Shown in pieces: positions 26,114 through 34,892 of a stretch of 64,000 nucleotides of DNA (its first letter is position 1; each line of letters starts with the position of its first letter). The notes beneath the pieces are model-generated. The model worked only from the letters and a program-made list of their open reading frames with translations. It was not told the DNA's origin and searched no databases. Location of the stretch: contig NZ_CP134228.1 in the NCBI RefSeq assembly GCF_031656215.1, positions 4,545,001 to 4,609,000 on the forward strand, read 5' to 3'. The DNA comes from Mesorhizobium koreense. Lineage in GTDB: Bacteria; Pseudomonadota; Alphaproteobacteria; Rhizobiales; Rhizobiaceae. A program made the translations under genes and the position numbers.

Positions 26114-26869
26114 TCAGGAAATGGTCAGGCCGCTGTCGACCGCAAGGATGTGGCCCGTTGTACGCGCCGACTCGTCCGAGGCGAGAAACAATGCGGCGTT
26201 AGCGACATCCGCCGGTTCCGCCAAATCCACCAGATGGCGTTCGACGAGCTTCCGTGTCGCTTCGCTGGCGGCAAGTTGGGCCATCACACGCGGCGTGCGT
26301 GTCGTGCAGGGTGCGACGGCGTTGACGCGTACCTTGTGCGGCGCGAACTCGACCGCCATGGAACGCGTCAGCGCTACGATCGCACCCTTGCAGGCCGTAT
26401 AGGCATCTTTGCCCGGCCATCCCATCAAAGCCACGACCGAGGCCGCGTTGATCACTGAACCGCCACCGGCCTTGACGATCGCGGGGATCGCATGCCGGCT
26501 GGCGAGCCATGTTCCCAGCAAATCCAGCTTGACGGTGCGCCAGAATTCGTCGATCGGCGCCTCCGTCAATGGCCCGTCCGCCATCGTGGAGCCGCCTGCA
26601 TTGTTGTAAAGGACATGCAGTGCCCCGAAATGCCGGACCGTTTCCGTGACCGCGTTTATAACGCTTGCCTCGTCGGTCACGTCGGTCTGTATGAACAGCG
26701 CCTCGCCGCCCGCCTTCGTAATCGCATCCGCCGCTTGCTGGCCTGTCCCACTGTCATATTCGGCGATGACGACCCGCGCGCCTTCCTTGCTGAAAAGCTC
26801 CGCCGTGGCGCGGCCGATGCCGCCTCCCGCACCGGTGATCAGCGCAACCTTGCCTCTCAGACGTTCCAT
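26114..26869 (-). CDS. SDR family oxidoreductase
   Basis: A 251-residue classical SDR with TGAGGGIG near residue 14, NNAG near residue 90, and the YTACK active site near residue 155. An aspartate in AEYDSG after the second strand suggests NAD. It is the first gene downstream of operator copy 4, with a GAGG ribosome-binding site. Three SDRs in one regulon (with 19054 and 25275) suggest several redox steps on hydroxylated carbons, or enzymes for different stereoisomers. Confidence 0.92.
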   Translation of the reverse strand: MERLRGKVALITGAGGGIGRATAELFSKEGARVVIAEYDSGTGQQAADAITKAGGEALFIQTDVTDEASVINAVTETVRHFGALHVLYNNAGGSTMADGPLTEAPIDEFWRTVKLDLLGTWLASRHAIPAIVKAGGGSVINAASVVALMGWPGKDAYTACKGAIVALTRSMAVEFAPHKVRVNAVAPCTTRTPRVMAQLAASEATRKLVERHLVDLAEPADVANAALFLASDESARTTGHILAVDSGLTIS

Positions 26870-26955
26870 GGCGCCTCGGACTCCAGATCATCCTGCCCAT
26901 GCCAGCGCCGGCGGCGCCGCACAGGCCACGCTCCAGACGATGGGAGCGCCGCAAT

Positions 26956-26984
26956 ATGATTGAACATTCATTCAGTCACGTCAA
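26956..26984 (-). promoter_or_regulatory. Promoter with TetR-type operator, copy 4
   Basis: Read on the minus strand, TTGACG (26984-26979) and AATCAT (26961-26956) are spaced by 17 bp. The operator (26957-26974) reads TGATTGA-ACAT-TCATTCA on the + strand, with one mismatch in an arm, and covers the spacer and -10. It should control the SDR-SDR-Dabb-synthetase operon. Confidence 0.75.
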
Positions 26985-27255
26985 CAGCAGGGAACGATAT
27001 CACTCGAGCAGCAAGCTGCAGTTAGGAAGGAGGGCCAAAGCACCCGCGAGAGGCGCGAGCCGGACAGGTTGGGCGCTCGAGTGCCTTTTCGTTGGCCGCA
27101 GGGTGAAACCGGAAAAACCCCTGCGTCCGCCATCCCCGTCTCGTCCGGTTGACACGGCTCGCGGCATATCTGGAAGCAACTCCGTCGGAGAACATCCGTT
27201 CCCAACGGGCAGAATATGGAAGCTCAAGGCAGATGCGGTGCAATGCGCGCGACTA
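26985..27255. other. Intergenic stretch without recognisable gene
   Basis: These 271 bp lie between the operator-4 promoter and the degenerate repeat that precedes metB's 3' end. Short open frames exist on both strands, but none has family motifs, a convincing ribosome-binding site or the codon pattern of its neighbours. I see nothing in it that I can name. Confidence 0.4.
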
Positions 27256-27342
27256 AGCGCGTCACAACCTTTCAGATTCGCCAGACATTCTTTAAGCTCT
27301 TGATTCTACTCATGTCCTTATCCCGAAACCGGTTTCCGCTTC
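27256..27342 (+). repeat. Degenerate Rhizobiales-type intergenic element (tentative)
   Basis: The string from AGCGCGTCACAAC through CATGTCCTTATCCCGAAA to a 12-bp palindrome GAAACCGGTTTC (27326-27337) resembles an intergenic repeat I remember from Mesorhizobium and relatives. It lies just past the 3' end of metB, so it may also act as an operon end. The identity is from memory and the copy looks incomplete. Confidence 0.4.
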
Positions 27343-27355
27343 CAGGAGAGGAGTT

Positions 27356-28522
27356 CTAGTCTCGCTCGTTGGCCGCAGCGAGGCCGCGCTTCAGATCGGC
27401 GATCAGGTCCGCCTCCGCTTCCAGACCGACCGAAAGGCGCAGCAGGCCATCACCGATGCCGGCCGCACGCCGCGCTTCCGGTCCCATGCCGGCATGGGTC
27501 ATGGTGGCGGGATGCGCGACGAGGCTTTCCACTCCGCCCAGCGATTCCGCCAGAGTAAAGACCCGAACGGCCTCGACAAAGCGGCGGACCGCCTCGACCC
27601 CGCCGGCGAGATCGAAGCTCAGCATGGCGCCGAACCCATTCTGCTGCGCTTTGGCTATCGCATGGCCGGAATGGCTTTCGAGGCCCGGATAATGAACCGC
27701 CGCGACCGCCTTGTGGCCAGCCAGGAAGGAGGCGACAGCCGCCGCGTTCGCCTGTTGGCGCTCGACGCGGGTGAACAGCGTACGCACGCCGCGCAGCGTG
27801 AGATAGGCGTCGAAGGGCGAACCGGTGACGCCGGTGATATTGGCCCAGGCGCGCAGCGGCTCGACATCGGCCTCGGCCGCCGCCACGACCGCTCCGCCGA
27901 CGACATCGGAATGGCCGTTCAGATATTTCGTCGTGGAGTGGATCACGAAATCGGCGCCAAGCAGGATCGGCCGCTGCAAGGCTGGCGACAGGAAGGTGTT
28001 GTCGACCGCGACCCGCGCGCCGGCTTCCTTCGCCTGCCGGGCGATAGCGCGGACATCGACGACGCGCATCAGTGGATTCGACGGCGTCTCGATCAGCACC
28101 AGAGCCGGCTTTTTCGCCAGTGTAGCGGCAAGCGCCGCGGGATCGGACTGGTCGACGAAGGCGAGATCGAAATGGCCCCTGTCCCGACGGGCGCACAGAA
28201 GCCTGTAGGTGCCGCCGTAGCAATCGTGCGGCGCCACGACGAGATCGTCTCTCCCGATAAGCGAAAGGACAAGATCGACCGCGGACATACCCGAAGCCGT
28301 GATGATCGCGCCGGCGCCGCCTTCCAGTTTCGCCAACGTATCTCCCAGCAAATCCCGTCCAGGATTGGCTGTGCGGCTATATTCATAGCCGCGATGCGCC
28401 TCGAAACCGGTAAAGGCGTAGGTGCTGCTGAGATAGAGCGGCGGCGTGACTGCCCCGAAATTCGTATCCGAGGCGATGCCGTTCGCCGCCGCTATCGTTC
28501 TTGGGTCCCGCCCGTCCATCAT
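27356..28522 (-). CDS. metB: Cystathionine gamma-synthase
   Basis: A 388-residue PLP enzyme of the Cys/Met metabolism family, the same length as E. coli MetB. Shared landmarks include PPLYLSSTYAFTGF, the APHDCYGGTYRL loop, NTFLSPALQ, and STTKYLNGHSDVVGG, whose lysine binds PLP. The late GVTGSPFDAYLTLRGVRTL and FTLAESLGGVESL segments follow MetB more than O-acetylhomoserine sulfhydrylases. It would join an activated homoserine ester with cysteine to give cystathionine for methionine synthesis. It is the last gene of an operon with sulfite reductase and a sulfurtransferase. Use of sulfide directly cannot be excluded. Confidence 0.88.
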   Translation of the reverse strand: MMDGRDPRTIAAANGIASDTNFGAVTPPLYLSSTYAFTGFEAHRGYEYSRTANPGRDLLGDTLAKLEGGAGAIITASGMSAVDLVLSLIGRDDLVVAPHDCYGGTYRLLCARRDRGHFDLAFVDQSDPAALAATLAKKPALVLIETPSNPLMRVVDVRAIARQAKEAGARVAVDNTFLSPALQRPILLGADFVIHSTTKYLNGHSDVVGGAVVAAAEADVEPLRAWANITGVTGSPFDAYLTLRGVRTLFTRVERQQANAAAVASFLAGHKAVAAVHYPGLESHSGHAIAKAQQNGFGAMLSFDLAGGVEAVRRFVEAVRVFTLAESLGGVESLVAHPATMTHAGMGPEARRAAGIGDGLLRLSVGLEAEADLIADLKRGLAAANERD

Positions 28523-28576
28523 GTCTTCTCCACCAACGCGCAGTCGGGCCGGTCGAGGGCGGGACGCGATGTCCTG

Positions 28577-29443
28577 CTACTTGCCGAGCCAGACGGTGCC
28601 ACTCTTGTTGACGACCGGCACGCCGACCGCATTGCCGTATTCGGTCCATGAGCCGTCATAGTTACGGGCGTCGTAGCCGAGCAACCGCTTCAGCGCAAAC
28701 CATGTGTGGCTGGAACGTTCGCCGATGCGGCAATAGGTGATGACGGGCTTCGAGCCATCGATCCCCTTGTCCGCGTAGATCCTGCGGATCTCGTCGAGCG
28801 GCTTGTAGGTGCCGTCCTCGTTGACGATCGTGGCCCACGGCACGTTCTCGGCCTGCGGAATATGGCCAGCGCGGATCGACAATTCCTTCACGCCCTCCGG
28901 CGCGAAGATCTTGCCGAGATATTCGTCGGACGAGCGGATATCGACCAGCTTGCCGTCGATGCGTCCCTCGACGAAATCGAGCACGTTGGTCAGGCGCGCG
29001 CGCAGGCTGTTGTCGCGCTCGGGCAATGTGATCGAGGAGGCCTTGAAGGCAGGCAGCTTGTCGGTCAGCGGCAGCTTGCGCGCCTCCCACAGCTTGCGGC
29101 CGCCGTCGAGCAGCTTGACGCGGGTACCGAAGCCATAGACGTCGAGCACCCATGCGCCCCAGGCGGCGAACCAATTGTTGTGGTCGCCATAGATGATGAC
29201 GGTGGTGTCGTTTTCGACGCCGGCCTTGCGAAGCTGGGCTTCCAGCTTCTCGCGCGAGGCGATGTCGCGGTTGATCGTATCGACGAGATCCGTATGCCAG
29301 TTCAGATTCGTAGCGCCGGGGATGTGAGCCTTCTCGTAGACGCCCGGATCGACCGAAACCTCGAAGACCCGAACCTTGGGATCGTCGAGATGTTCGTTGA
29401 GCCAATCCACCGTGACGAGGGAATCCGTTGCTGCCTTAGTCAT
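28577..29443 (-). CDS. Two-domain rhodanese (thiosulfate / 3-mercaptopyruvate sulfurtransferase)
   Basis: A 288-residue tandem rhodanese. The N-terminal domain is inactive in form, and the C-terminal domain carries the active cysteine in TYCRIGERSSHTW near residue 245. The CRIGERS loop is typical of thiosulfate sulfurtransferases of the SseA/CysA type seen in actinobacteria and alphaproteobacteria. Start at 29443 (MTKAATDSL) is preferred; a Met 15 bp upstream is possible. It moves sulfane sulfur to cyanide or a thiol, and its place between cysI and metB suggests a part in sulfur assimilation. Confidence 0.93.
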   Translation of the reverse strand: MTKAATDSLVTVDWLNEHLDDPKVRVFEVSVDPGVYEKAHIPGATNLNWHTDLVDTINRDIASREKLEAQLRKAGVENDTTVIIYGDHNNWFAAWGAWVLDVYGFGTRVKLLDGGRKLWEARKLPLTDKLPAFKASSITLPERDNSLRARLTNVLDFVEGRIDGKLVDIRSSDEYLGKIFAPEGVKELSIRAGHIPQAENVPWATIVNEDGTYKPLDEIRRIYADKGIDGSKPVITYCRIGERSSHTWFALKRLLGYDARNYDGSWTEYGNAVGVPVVNKSGTVWLGK

Positions 29444-29494
29444 CTTTCCATGCCTCATGCTTGACCGTGCGGGCACTGCCAAAGGCCAGTCCGC

Positions 29495-31222
29495 TCAGTC
29501 GTTGAAATATCTGCCTTCCTTGACCTCGGCGACGTAGCCGGCACGGATGGCGAAGTCGCCGAAGCGCTCGTCCGGCTGCCGCTCTTTCGCGAAATGGCCG
29601 ATCACCATGGCGAGGTGATCGAGGATCGCCGGCTCGCCGACATTCTCCAGCACCATCTTGTTGAGGCGCTGACCATGGAAGCCGCCGCCGAGATAGAGAT
29701 TGTACTTGCCGGGCGCCCGCCCGGTCAGGGCGATCTCGGCAATGTAGGGGCGCGCGCAGCCGTTCGGGCAACCCGTCATGCGGATGGTGATCGGCTCGTC
29801 GGTCAATCCGTGCTCGGCAAGGATCGTCTCGATCTTCCCGATCAGGGTCGGCAGGTAGCGCTCGCTCTCGGCCATCGCCAGTCCGCAGGTCGGCAGCGCC
29901 ACACAGGCCATGGCGTTAAGGCGCAGCCCGCTGCCTGCGTTCAGCCTATCCAGCCCGTATTCGTTGAGCAGGCCTTCGATCGCCGGCCGGTCGCCGGCCT
30001 CGATGTCGGCAATGATAAGGTTCTGGTTTGGTGTGACCCGGAACATGCCCTTATGGACGCGGGCAATCTCGCGCAGCCCGTCGAATAGCTTGATATCGGC
30101 AAAATTGCTGACGCGGCCGTTCTCGATCAACAGCGTGAAATGCTCGCGCCCGTCCTCGCCCTTCTGCCAGCCGATGGCGTCGCCGTTGGAGGTGAAATTA
30201 TAGGGCTTCGCCGGTTGCAGCGAAAAGCCGAGACGGCTTTCGATCTCGGCCTTGATGAAGTTCACGCCCTTGTCGTCGATCGTGTATTTGAAGCGTGCAT
30301 GAGAACGGTCGGCGCGATCGCCATAGTCGCGCTGGACTTCCATCGTCGCATCGCAGGTCTCGATCACCTTGTCCTTGGGGATGAAGCCGATGACGGTGGC
30401 GAGCCGCGGATAGGTCTTCGGCGCGTTATCGGTGCGACCCATGCCGCCGCCGATGGCGATGTTGAAGCCCTTGAGCTTCTTCCCTTCGACGATGGCGATG
30501 AAGCCGAGATCCTGGGCGTAGACGTCGATGTCGTTGATCGGCGGGATGACGAAGCCGATCTTGAACTTCCGCGGCATATAGGTCTTGCCGTAGAGCGGTT
30601 CCTCCGGTCCCTTCGTCGCGACCCGCTCTTCGCCGTACCAGATCTCGCGATAAGCGCCGGTCTTGGGGATGGCGTGGTCACTTGCCTTCTTGGCCAGTGC
30701 GTAGATCTCGGCATGAAGCGCGGAAAGCTGCGGGTTGATCGAAGCCATGACGCCGCGCGAATCGTCGCCGCAGGCGGCCCGGGTGTCGAGCAGCACGTCG
30801 CGCAACCCTTGCATGACCGCGCGTAGATTCTTCTTGTGGACACGGTGAAGCTGGAAGGTCTGGCGGGTCGTCAGCCTCAGCGTATCGCCGGCATAAGCGC
30901 GACCGAGTTCATCGAGCTTGAGCCATTGGCTGGGCGACAGCACGCCACCGGGGAGCCGCACCCGCGCCATGAAGCGATAGGCCGGCTCCAGCTTCTGCCG
31001 CCGGCGCTCGTCACGGATGTCGCGGTCGTCCTGCTGGTAGACCCCATGGAACTTCATCAGCTTGATGTCGGTGCCGGGCACGGCGGCGGTCAGTTCCGCC
31101 TCCAGCCCGGCGGCGATGGTACCGCGCAACTGGTCGCTGTTGGCCTTCAGCGTCTCGTCGGGGCTGAGCTTCTCGAGCGGCTGGGAGATATCGTGGCTGC
31201 GGTCCACGTTGATTACGGTCAC
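29495..31222 (-). CDS. cysI: NADPH-dependent sulfite reductase hemoprotein (beta) subunit
   Basis: A 575-residue siroheme/4Fe-4S protein. It has HGVYQQDDRDIRDER near residue 60, the duplicated nitrite/sulfite reductase repeats, and the cluster-binding cysteines in ACVALPTCGL and MTGCPNGCARP near residues 430-480. The length and segments such as YMPRKFKIGFVIPPINDID follow enterobacterial CysI. It reduces sulfite to sulfide with six electrons supplied by CysJ, whose gene ends 12 bp upstream of its start. Confidence 0.95.
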   Translation of the reverse strand: MTVINVDRSHDISQPLEKLSPDETLKANSDQLRGTIAAGLEAELTAAVPGTDIKLMKFHGVYQQDDRDIRDERRRQKLEPAYRFMARVRLPGGVLSPSQWLKLDELGRAYAGDTLRLTTRQTFQLHRVHKKNLRAVMQGLRDVLLDTRAACGDDSRGVMASINPQLSALHAEIYALAKKASDHAIPKTGAYREIWYGEERVATKGPEEPLYGKTYMPRKFKIGFVIPPINDIDVYAQDLGFIAIVEGKKLKGFNIAIGGGMGRTDNAPKTYPRLATVIGFIPKDKVIETCDATMEVQRDYGDRADRSHARFKYTIDDKGVNFIKAEIESRLGFSLQPAKPYNFTSNGDAIGWQKGEDGREHFTLLIENGRVSNFADIKLFDGLREIARVHKGMFRVTPNQNLIIADIEAGDRPAIEGLLNEYGLDRLNAGSGLRLNAMACVALPTCGLAMAESERYLPTLIGKIETILAEHGLTDEPITIRMTGCPNGCARPYIAEIALTGRAPGKYNLYLGGGFHGQRLNKMVLENVGEPAILDHLAMVIGHFAKERQPDERFGDFAIRAGYVAEVKEGRYFND

Positions 31223-31234
31223 GGCTGCTGCTTC

Positions 31235-33070
31235 TCAATAAACGTCGATCTGGTAACGATGGTCGGCCTGCATGGCGGAGAGATATTCGCCTGCGCCGTC
31301 CTCGCCGAGCCGACCCTGCTCACGGACAACCGTCGCGAGCGCCGCATGGACGTCCGGCGCGAGCTTGGCACCATCGCCACAGACATAGATATGCGCGCCG
31401 TCCTCCAGCCACGCATAGACATCGCGCGCCTCTTCCAGAAGCCGATGCTGGACATAGATCTTCTCGGCACGGTCGCGCGAGAAGGCGACATTCATGCGCG
31501 ACAACACGTCCTCCTTGAGAAAATCCTGCCATTCGGTCTGGTAGAGGAAGTCGCTGTCGAAATTACGCTCGCCGAAGAAGAGCCAGGCCTTGCCGCCGGC
31601 GCCGCGCATCTCGCGTTCCTGCAGGAAGGCCCGGTAGGGCGCGACGCCTGTGCCCGCGCCGATCATTATGATGGGCTTGTCGTCGTCGGGCAGACGGAAA
31701 TGCGGGTTTGCCTGCACATAGACTGGCAATGTCGAGTCCGGCTCGGCGCGCGCTGCAAGATGGCCCGAGGCCACGCCGGAACGCGGCTCGCCGTTCAGAT
31801 CGTAACGCACGGTAGAAACGGTCAGATGCACCTCGTCAGGGGCGGCAGCGGCGCTCGACGCAATCGAATAGAGCCGCGGCTGCAGCGGGCGCAGCCCGGC
31901 GAGAAAGGTCTGCGCGTCGATGCCCGCCACGGGAAAGCGGCGCACGATGTCGATGACATGGTTGGCGCCGAGGAAGGCGACGCGCGCCTCGCGCGCGTCT
32001 TCGCCACGCAGGGATTCGAGTTCATTCGACTTTGTCAGTTCGGCCCAATGATCCAGGAAGCGCGGGGTCGCGGCCGTGATCTCGAACGCTTCGGCCAGCG
32101 CATCGCCGAATGGCAGCGTTCGGTCCTTGACCGAGACGTTTGCATCGGGCCCCAGATTCAATGCCTGAAGCAGTGTCTCGACAAGTACGGGGTCGTTGCG
32201 CGGGGTCAGGCCGAGCGCATCGCCCGGCTCGAAGGAAAGCCCGGACCCTTCGAGCGACAATTCGACATGCCGCGTCTCCTTGCTCGATCCGCGACCGGTG
32301 AGTACGAGATTGTCGATAACGGGTGCGAGGAAGGGATTACGCTTGTCGAAGGCGGCGGCCACCGGCGCGGCGGGATGCCCGACCACGATGGAACTGGCGA
32401 GCGACGGCGTCGCCGCAGCCGGACCAAGCTTTTCCGCGATCGACGAAATCCAGTCGGCGGACGGGTCCTCATAGTCGATATCGCAATCGACACGGTCGCG
32501 GATGCGTGTCGCACCGAGTTCCGCCAGCCGGTCGTCCAGTCGCTTGCCGGCGCCGCAGAAGAATTCATAGGTGGAATCGCCTAGCGCCAGAATCGAATAG
32601 CGCACGCCTTCCAGGCGCGGCGCCTTACGGCCTTCGACGAACTCGAAGAAGCCGGCGGCTGAAAGCGGCGGTTCGCCCTCGCCATGCGTCGAGGTGATGA
32701 TGAGCAGATCCTGCTCGTCCTTCAGCCTGCGCGGCTTGTAATCGGCCATGTCGGCGACAATCGGCTCGACACCTTTGGCGCGGGCGGCCTCGGCCAGCGC
32801 TTTCGCCAGGGCCGCGCTGTTCCCCGTCTCGGAGCCATACAGGATGGTCAGCGTGCGGACCGAAGGAGTAGTGGGAGCGGCGACGACCGGCCCAAGCGGG
32901 ACGCTGCCACGAAGCGCTTCGACGGCGATGCCGCGCCCGCCTTCGGCGAAACCGGCAAAATAACCACTCAACCAGACCGCCTGCTCCGACCCGAGCGAGG
33001 TCGCGAGCGTCTTGACCTGGCGCCACTGCTCTTCCGACAGGCCGGGTCCGCTGAAATCGAGTGCTGTCAT
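31235..33070 (-). CDS. cysJ: NADPH-dependent sulfite reductase flavoprotein (alpha) subunit
   Basis: A 611-residue diflavin reductase. I chose the Met at 33070 (MTALDFSGPG); an earlier in-frame Met at 33142 adds a basic stretch not seen in the family. The order is a flavodoxin domain with the FMN-binding loop ILYGSETGNSA near residue 72, a linker, an FAD domain with RLYSIASS near residue 400, and an NADPH domain with MIGAGTGVAPYRAFLQER and a C-terminal aromatic end (IDVY). It passes electrons from NADPH to CysI. It is the first gene of the cysJ-cysI-rhodanese-metB operon. Confidence 0.95.
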   Translation of the reverse strand: MTALDFSGPGLSEEQWRQVKTLATSLGSEQAVWLSGYFAGFAEGGRGIAVEALRGSVPLGPVVAAPTTPSVRTLTILYGSETGNSAALAKALAEAARAKGVEPIVADMADYKPRRLKDEQDLLIITSTHGEGEPPLSAAGFFEFVEGRKAPRLEGVRYSILALGDSTYEFFCGAGKRLDDRLAELGATRIRDRVDCDIDYEDPSADWISSIAEKLGPAAATPSLASSIVVGHPAAPVAAAFDKRNPFLAPVIDNLVLTGRGSSKETRHVELSLEGSGLSFEPGDALGLTPRNDPVLVETLLQALNLGPDANVSVKDRTLPFGDALAEAFEITAATPRFLDHWAELTKSNELESLRGEDAREARVAFLGANHVIDIVRRFPVAGIDAQTFLAGLRPLQPRLYSIASSAAAAPDEVHLTVSTVRYDLNGEPRSGVASGHLAARAEPDSTLPVYVQANPHFRLPDDDKPIIMIGAGTGVAPYRAFLQEREMRGAGGKAWLFFGERNFDSDFLYQTEWQDFLKEDVLSRMNVAFSRDRAEKIYVQHRLLEEARDVYAWLEDGAHIYVCGDGAKLAPDVHAALATVVREQGRLGEDGAGEYLSAMQADHRYQIDVY

Positions 33071-33342
33071 GGTGCCGAAATACGCTCTCGCGATACCTTC
33101 CGCCGGCCGGAAAATCCAGCCTCGCTCAAGCGGTTCTGGCAATGGTTTTCGTTACTGTCAAACAGGCTATATTGCTGCTTTTACGCGGTAATTCTCGCGT
33201 TCAGCGGCTTTGGAGGTACGCATTCTAGATAGAGGGGAGAATGTCACCCGGAAGTTTTGCGAAGCCCGGATTCCTTGGGAAAAACTTTTTTTCGTGGCAA
33301 CCGGAATCAGCTCCCTCCGCGAGCTTGCAAATAGCCGTGGAC
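33071..33342 (-). promoter_or_regulatory. Upstream region of the cysJ operon
   Basis: These 272 bp separate the sulfur operon from the 3' end of the polysaccharide polymerase gene, and both run on the minus strand. The promoter of cysJ must lie here. It is the boundary between the sulfur operon and the polysaccharide locus. No riboswitch or clear operator was recognised. Confidence 0.45.
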
Positions 33343-34815
33343 TCACCTCGTCCATAAAATAGGGCGACCGGCACCCGGCGCGCGAGTGCCGGCAAACCGG
33401 ATTGCGGACGGGATCGGAACCTGATCTGCAGACAACCGCCCTTGCAGGGAAATCCGAATGGAGGAACTTGTGACGACTGCCAGCGAGATGAAGAAGATCA
33501 GTCCTGGATCGGCCGTCCCGCTTATCAGGGAGCCGGAAACGATGCCGGCAAGGGCGCAGGCTCGAATGCTGTCCACGGTGGCGGCATCCCGAACATCGAG
33601 CGCCGTATCGAGATGTGCCGGACGCCTTGCGATATCCAGAACCAGCAATGTCAGCATGATACAGCCGACGGCGCCCAACTGGGAAAGCACGGCAACGGGC
33701 CAACTGGAGGCCCGCGAACTCCCGATACCCACACCGAGCCCGAGCGTGTCCACGAATGATTTGAGGCTTATGTAGTTCCAGTACCCCCGCTCCTGGCCCG
33801 ACGCGGAGCCTGCTTTCTCGAAGATCGCCTGGTTCACAAGGCGCATCATGGGGTCGAAGAATTTATCGTTGTGGACGGCAAGTCCGAGCGCCACGAACAG
33901 GCTGGCGAAGCCGAGCGCCAGCAGAAAAATTTCCTGCCCATGTAGCCGCCGCATGGAAAGCGAACGGCAGATCGAGAAGGCGACGGGTATACCCAGCAGC
34001 GTAAGACCGACATAAGCGGTTGATGAAGTCGATAGCAGAAGCAGGACCATCAGCGTGAGCGTGAGGGCAAGGGCAAAACGCGACGCGGTCCTTCTCCAGT
34101 AGGTGAATGCGAAGGCCAGGGCGGCAAGGGACATGCTGGCGAATGCCGATGCCTCCGACTGGGCACCGGCGATGCGGGCAAAGCCGGCCTGCGTCGTCTC
34201 GGTCAGCATCGCATAGCTTGCCGTCCGCAGGAAGGCGAGGACGTCGCCGGCGCCAACGAGCTTGCCCAGGAGATCGAGAAGCCCGAAGCCCGTATGCAAC
34301 GCGCACCACAGGAAGAAGCCCTGGCGCACCTGCGCAAGAGCGTTGTCACGCAGGAGGCTGGCGGACAGCGCAAGGAAAACCATGCCGCCGAGGACGAAAT
34401 AGCCTGTCTGCGATATGTTTCCCGATACCGGCCCGAGCGGCACCTCGTAGACGCCGCCCAGCGTACGCGAAGCCACGAATACGCTCGTCTGGCCGGCAAA
34501 CAACCTCGGGAAAAGGACTGCGCCGATCACCGCATAGATCAAAAGCGCGCAAACCAGCCATGCCGTATGGCTGTAGCGGAAGAGAATGCCGATATCTCCC
34601 CTGATTCCTCGCCTGAGCGGAAGGATGGCGAGCAGCAGTCCCGCGAACAACGTATAGATCAGGGGCGACGAACCGCCGAGCGACGTAAGCGTTACCAGCG
34701 CCGTCGCGCCGAAGGCCATCGAAGCGGCAAGTCCGACAAAAAGGGACCGCGTCGGCCAGCACGCGAATACCAGGATCGCGCCGCAGATCAGGATGCCGCT
34801 GACCGACGGTTGCAC
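33343..34815 (-). CDS. Wzy-like polysaccharide polymerase / O-antigen ligase family membrane protein
   Basis: A 490-residue protein with about ten to twelve hydrophobic segments spread along its length and a large periplasmic loop in the middle, as in Wzy and WaaL families. Short signatures are weak in this group, so the call rests on topology, length and context. A late segment GYWNYISLKSFVDTLGLGVGIGSSR recalls the Wzy_C region. It would polymerise lipid-linked repeat units in the periplasm. Genes for an ExoP-like co-polymerase and ExoF-like exporter lie next upstream on the same strand. Confidence 0.82.
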   Translation of the reverse strand: MQPSVSGILICGAILVFACWPTRSLFVGLAASMAFGATALVTLTSLGGSSPLIYTLFAGLLLAILPLRRGIRGDIGILFRYSHTAWLVCALLIYAVIGAVLFPRLFAGQTSVFVASRTLGGVYEVPLGPVSGNISQTGYFVLGGMVFLALSASLLRDNALAQVRQGFFLWCALHTGFGLLDLLGKLVGAGDVLAFLRTASYAMLTETTQAGFARIAGAQSEASAFASMSLAALAFAFTYWRRTASRFALALTLTLMVLLLLSTSSTAYVGLTLLGIPVAFSICRSLSMRRLHGQEIFLLALGFASLFVALGLAVHNDKFFDPMMRLVNQAIFEKAGSASGQERGYWNYISLKSFVDTLGLGVGIGSSRASSWPVAVLSQLGAVGCIMLTLLVLDIARRPAHLDTALDVRDAATVDSIRACALAGIVSGSLISGTADPGLIFFISLAVVTSSSIRISLQGRLSADQVPIPSAIRFAGTRAPGAGRPILWTR

Positions 34816-34892
34816 GGCTAACCTCCGCCCGCCCCGGCGACGGTCACCTCAAGCCGGCGGATGCCGCGGTCAGGACCGTCTTTCCCGCGATT

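Noticed and set aside
28523-28576. A SAM riboswitch before metB
   Set aside because: Only 54 bp separate metB from the rhodanese gene, with no space or pattern for a SAM-II or similar aptamer. metB appears to be read from the operon promoter.
30836-32584. A 582-codon + strand frame opposite cysI/cysJ
   Set aside because: Both cysI and cysJ are intact on the other strand, with catalytic motifs throughout. The antisense translation has no recognisable domain.
33167-33703. A 178-codon minus-strand frame overlapping the polymerase gene's 3' end
   Set aside because: It is out of frame with the polymerase, whose membrane pattern runs to its stop at 33343. The alternative frame has no hydrophobic segments or motifs.
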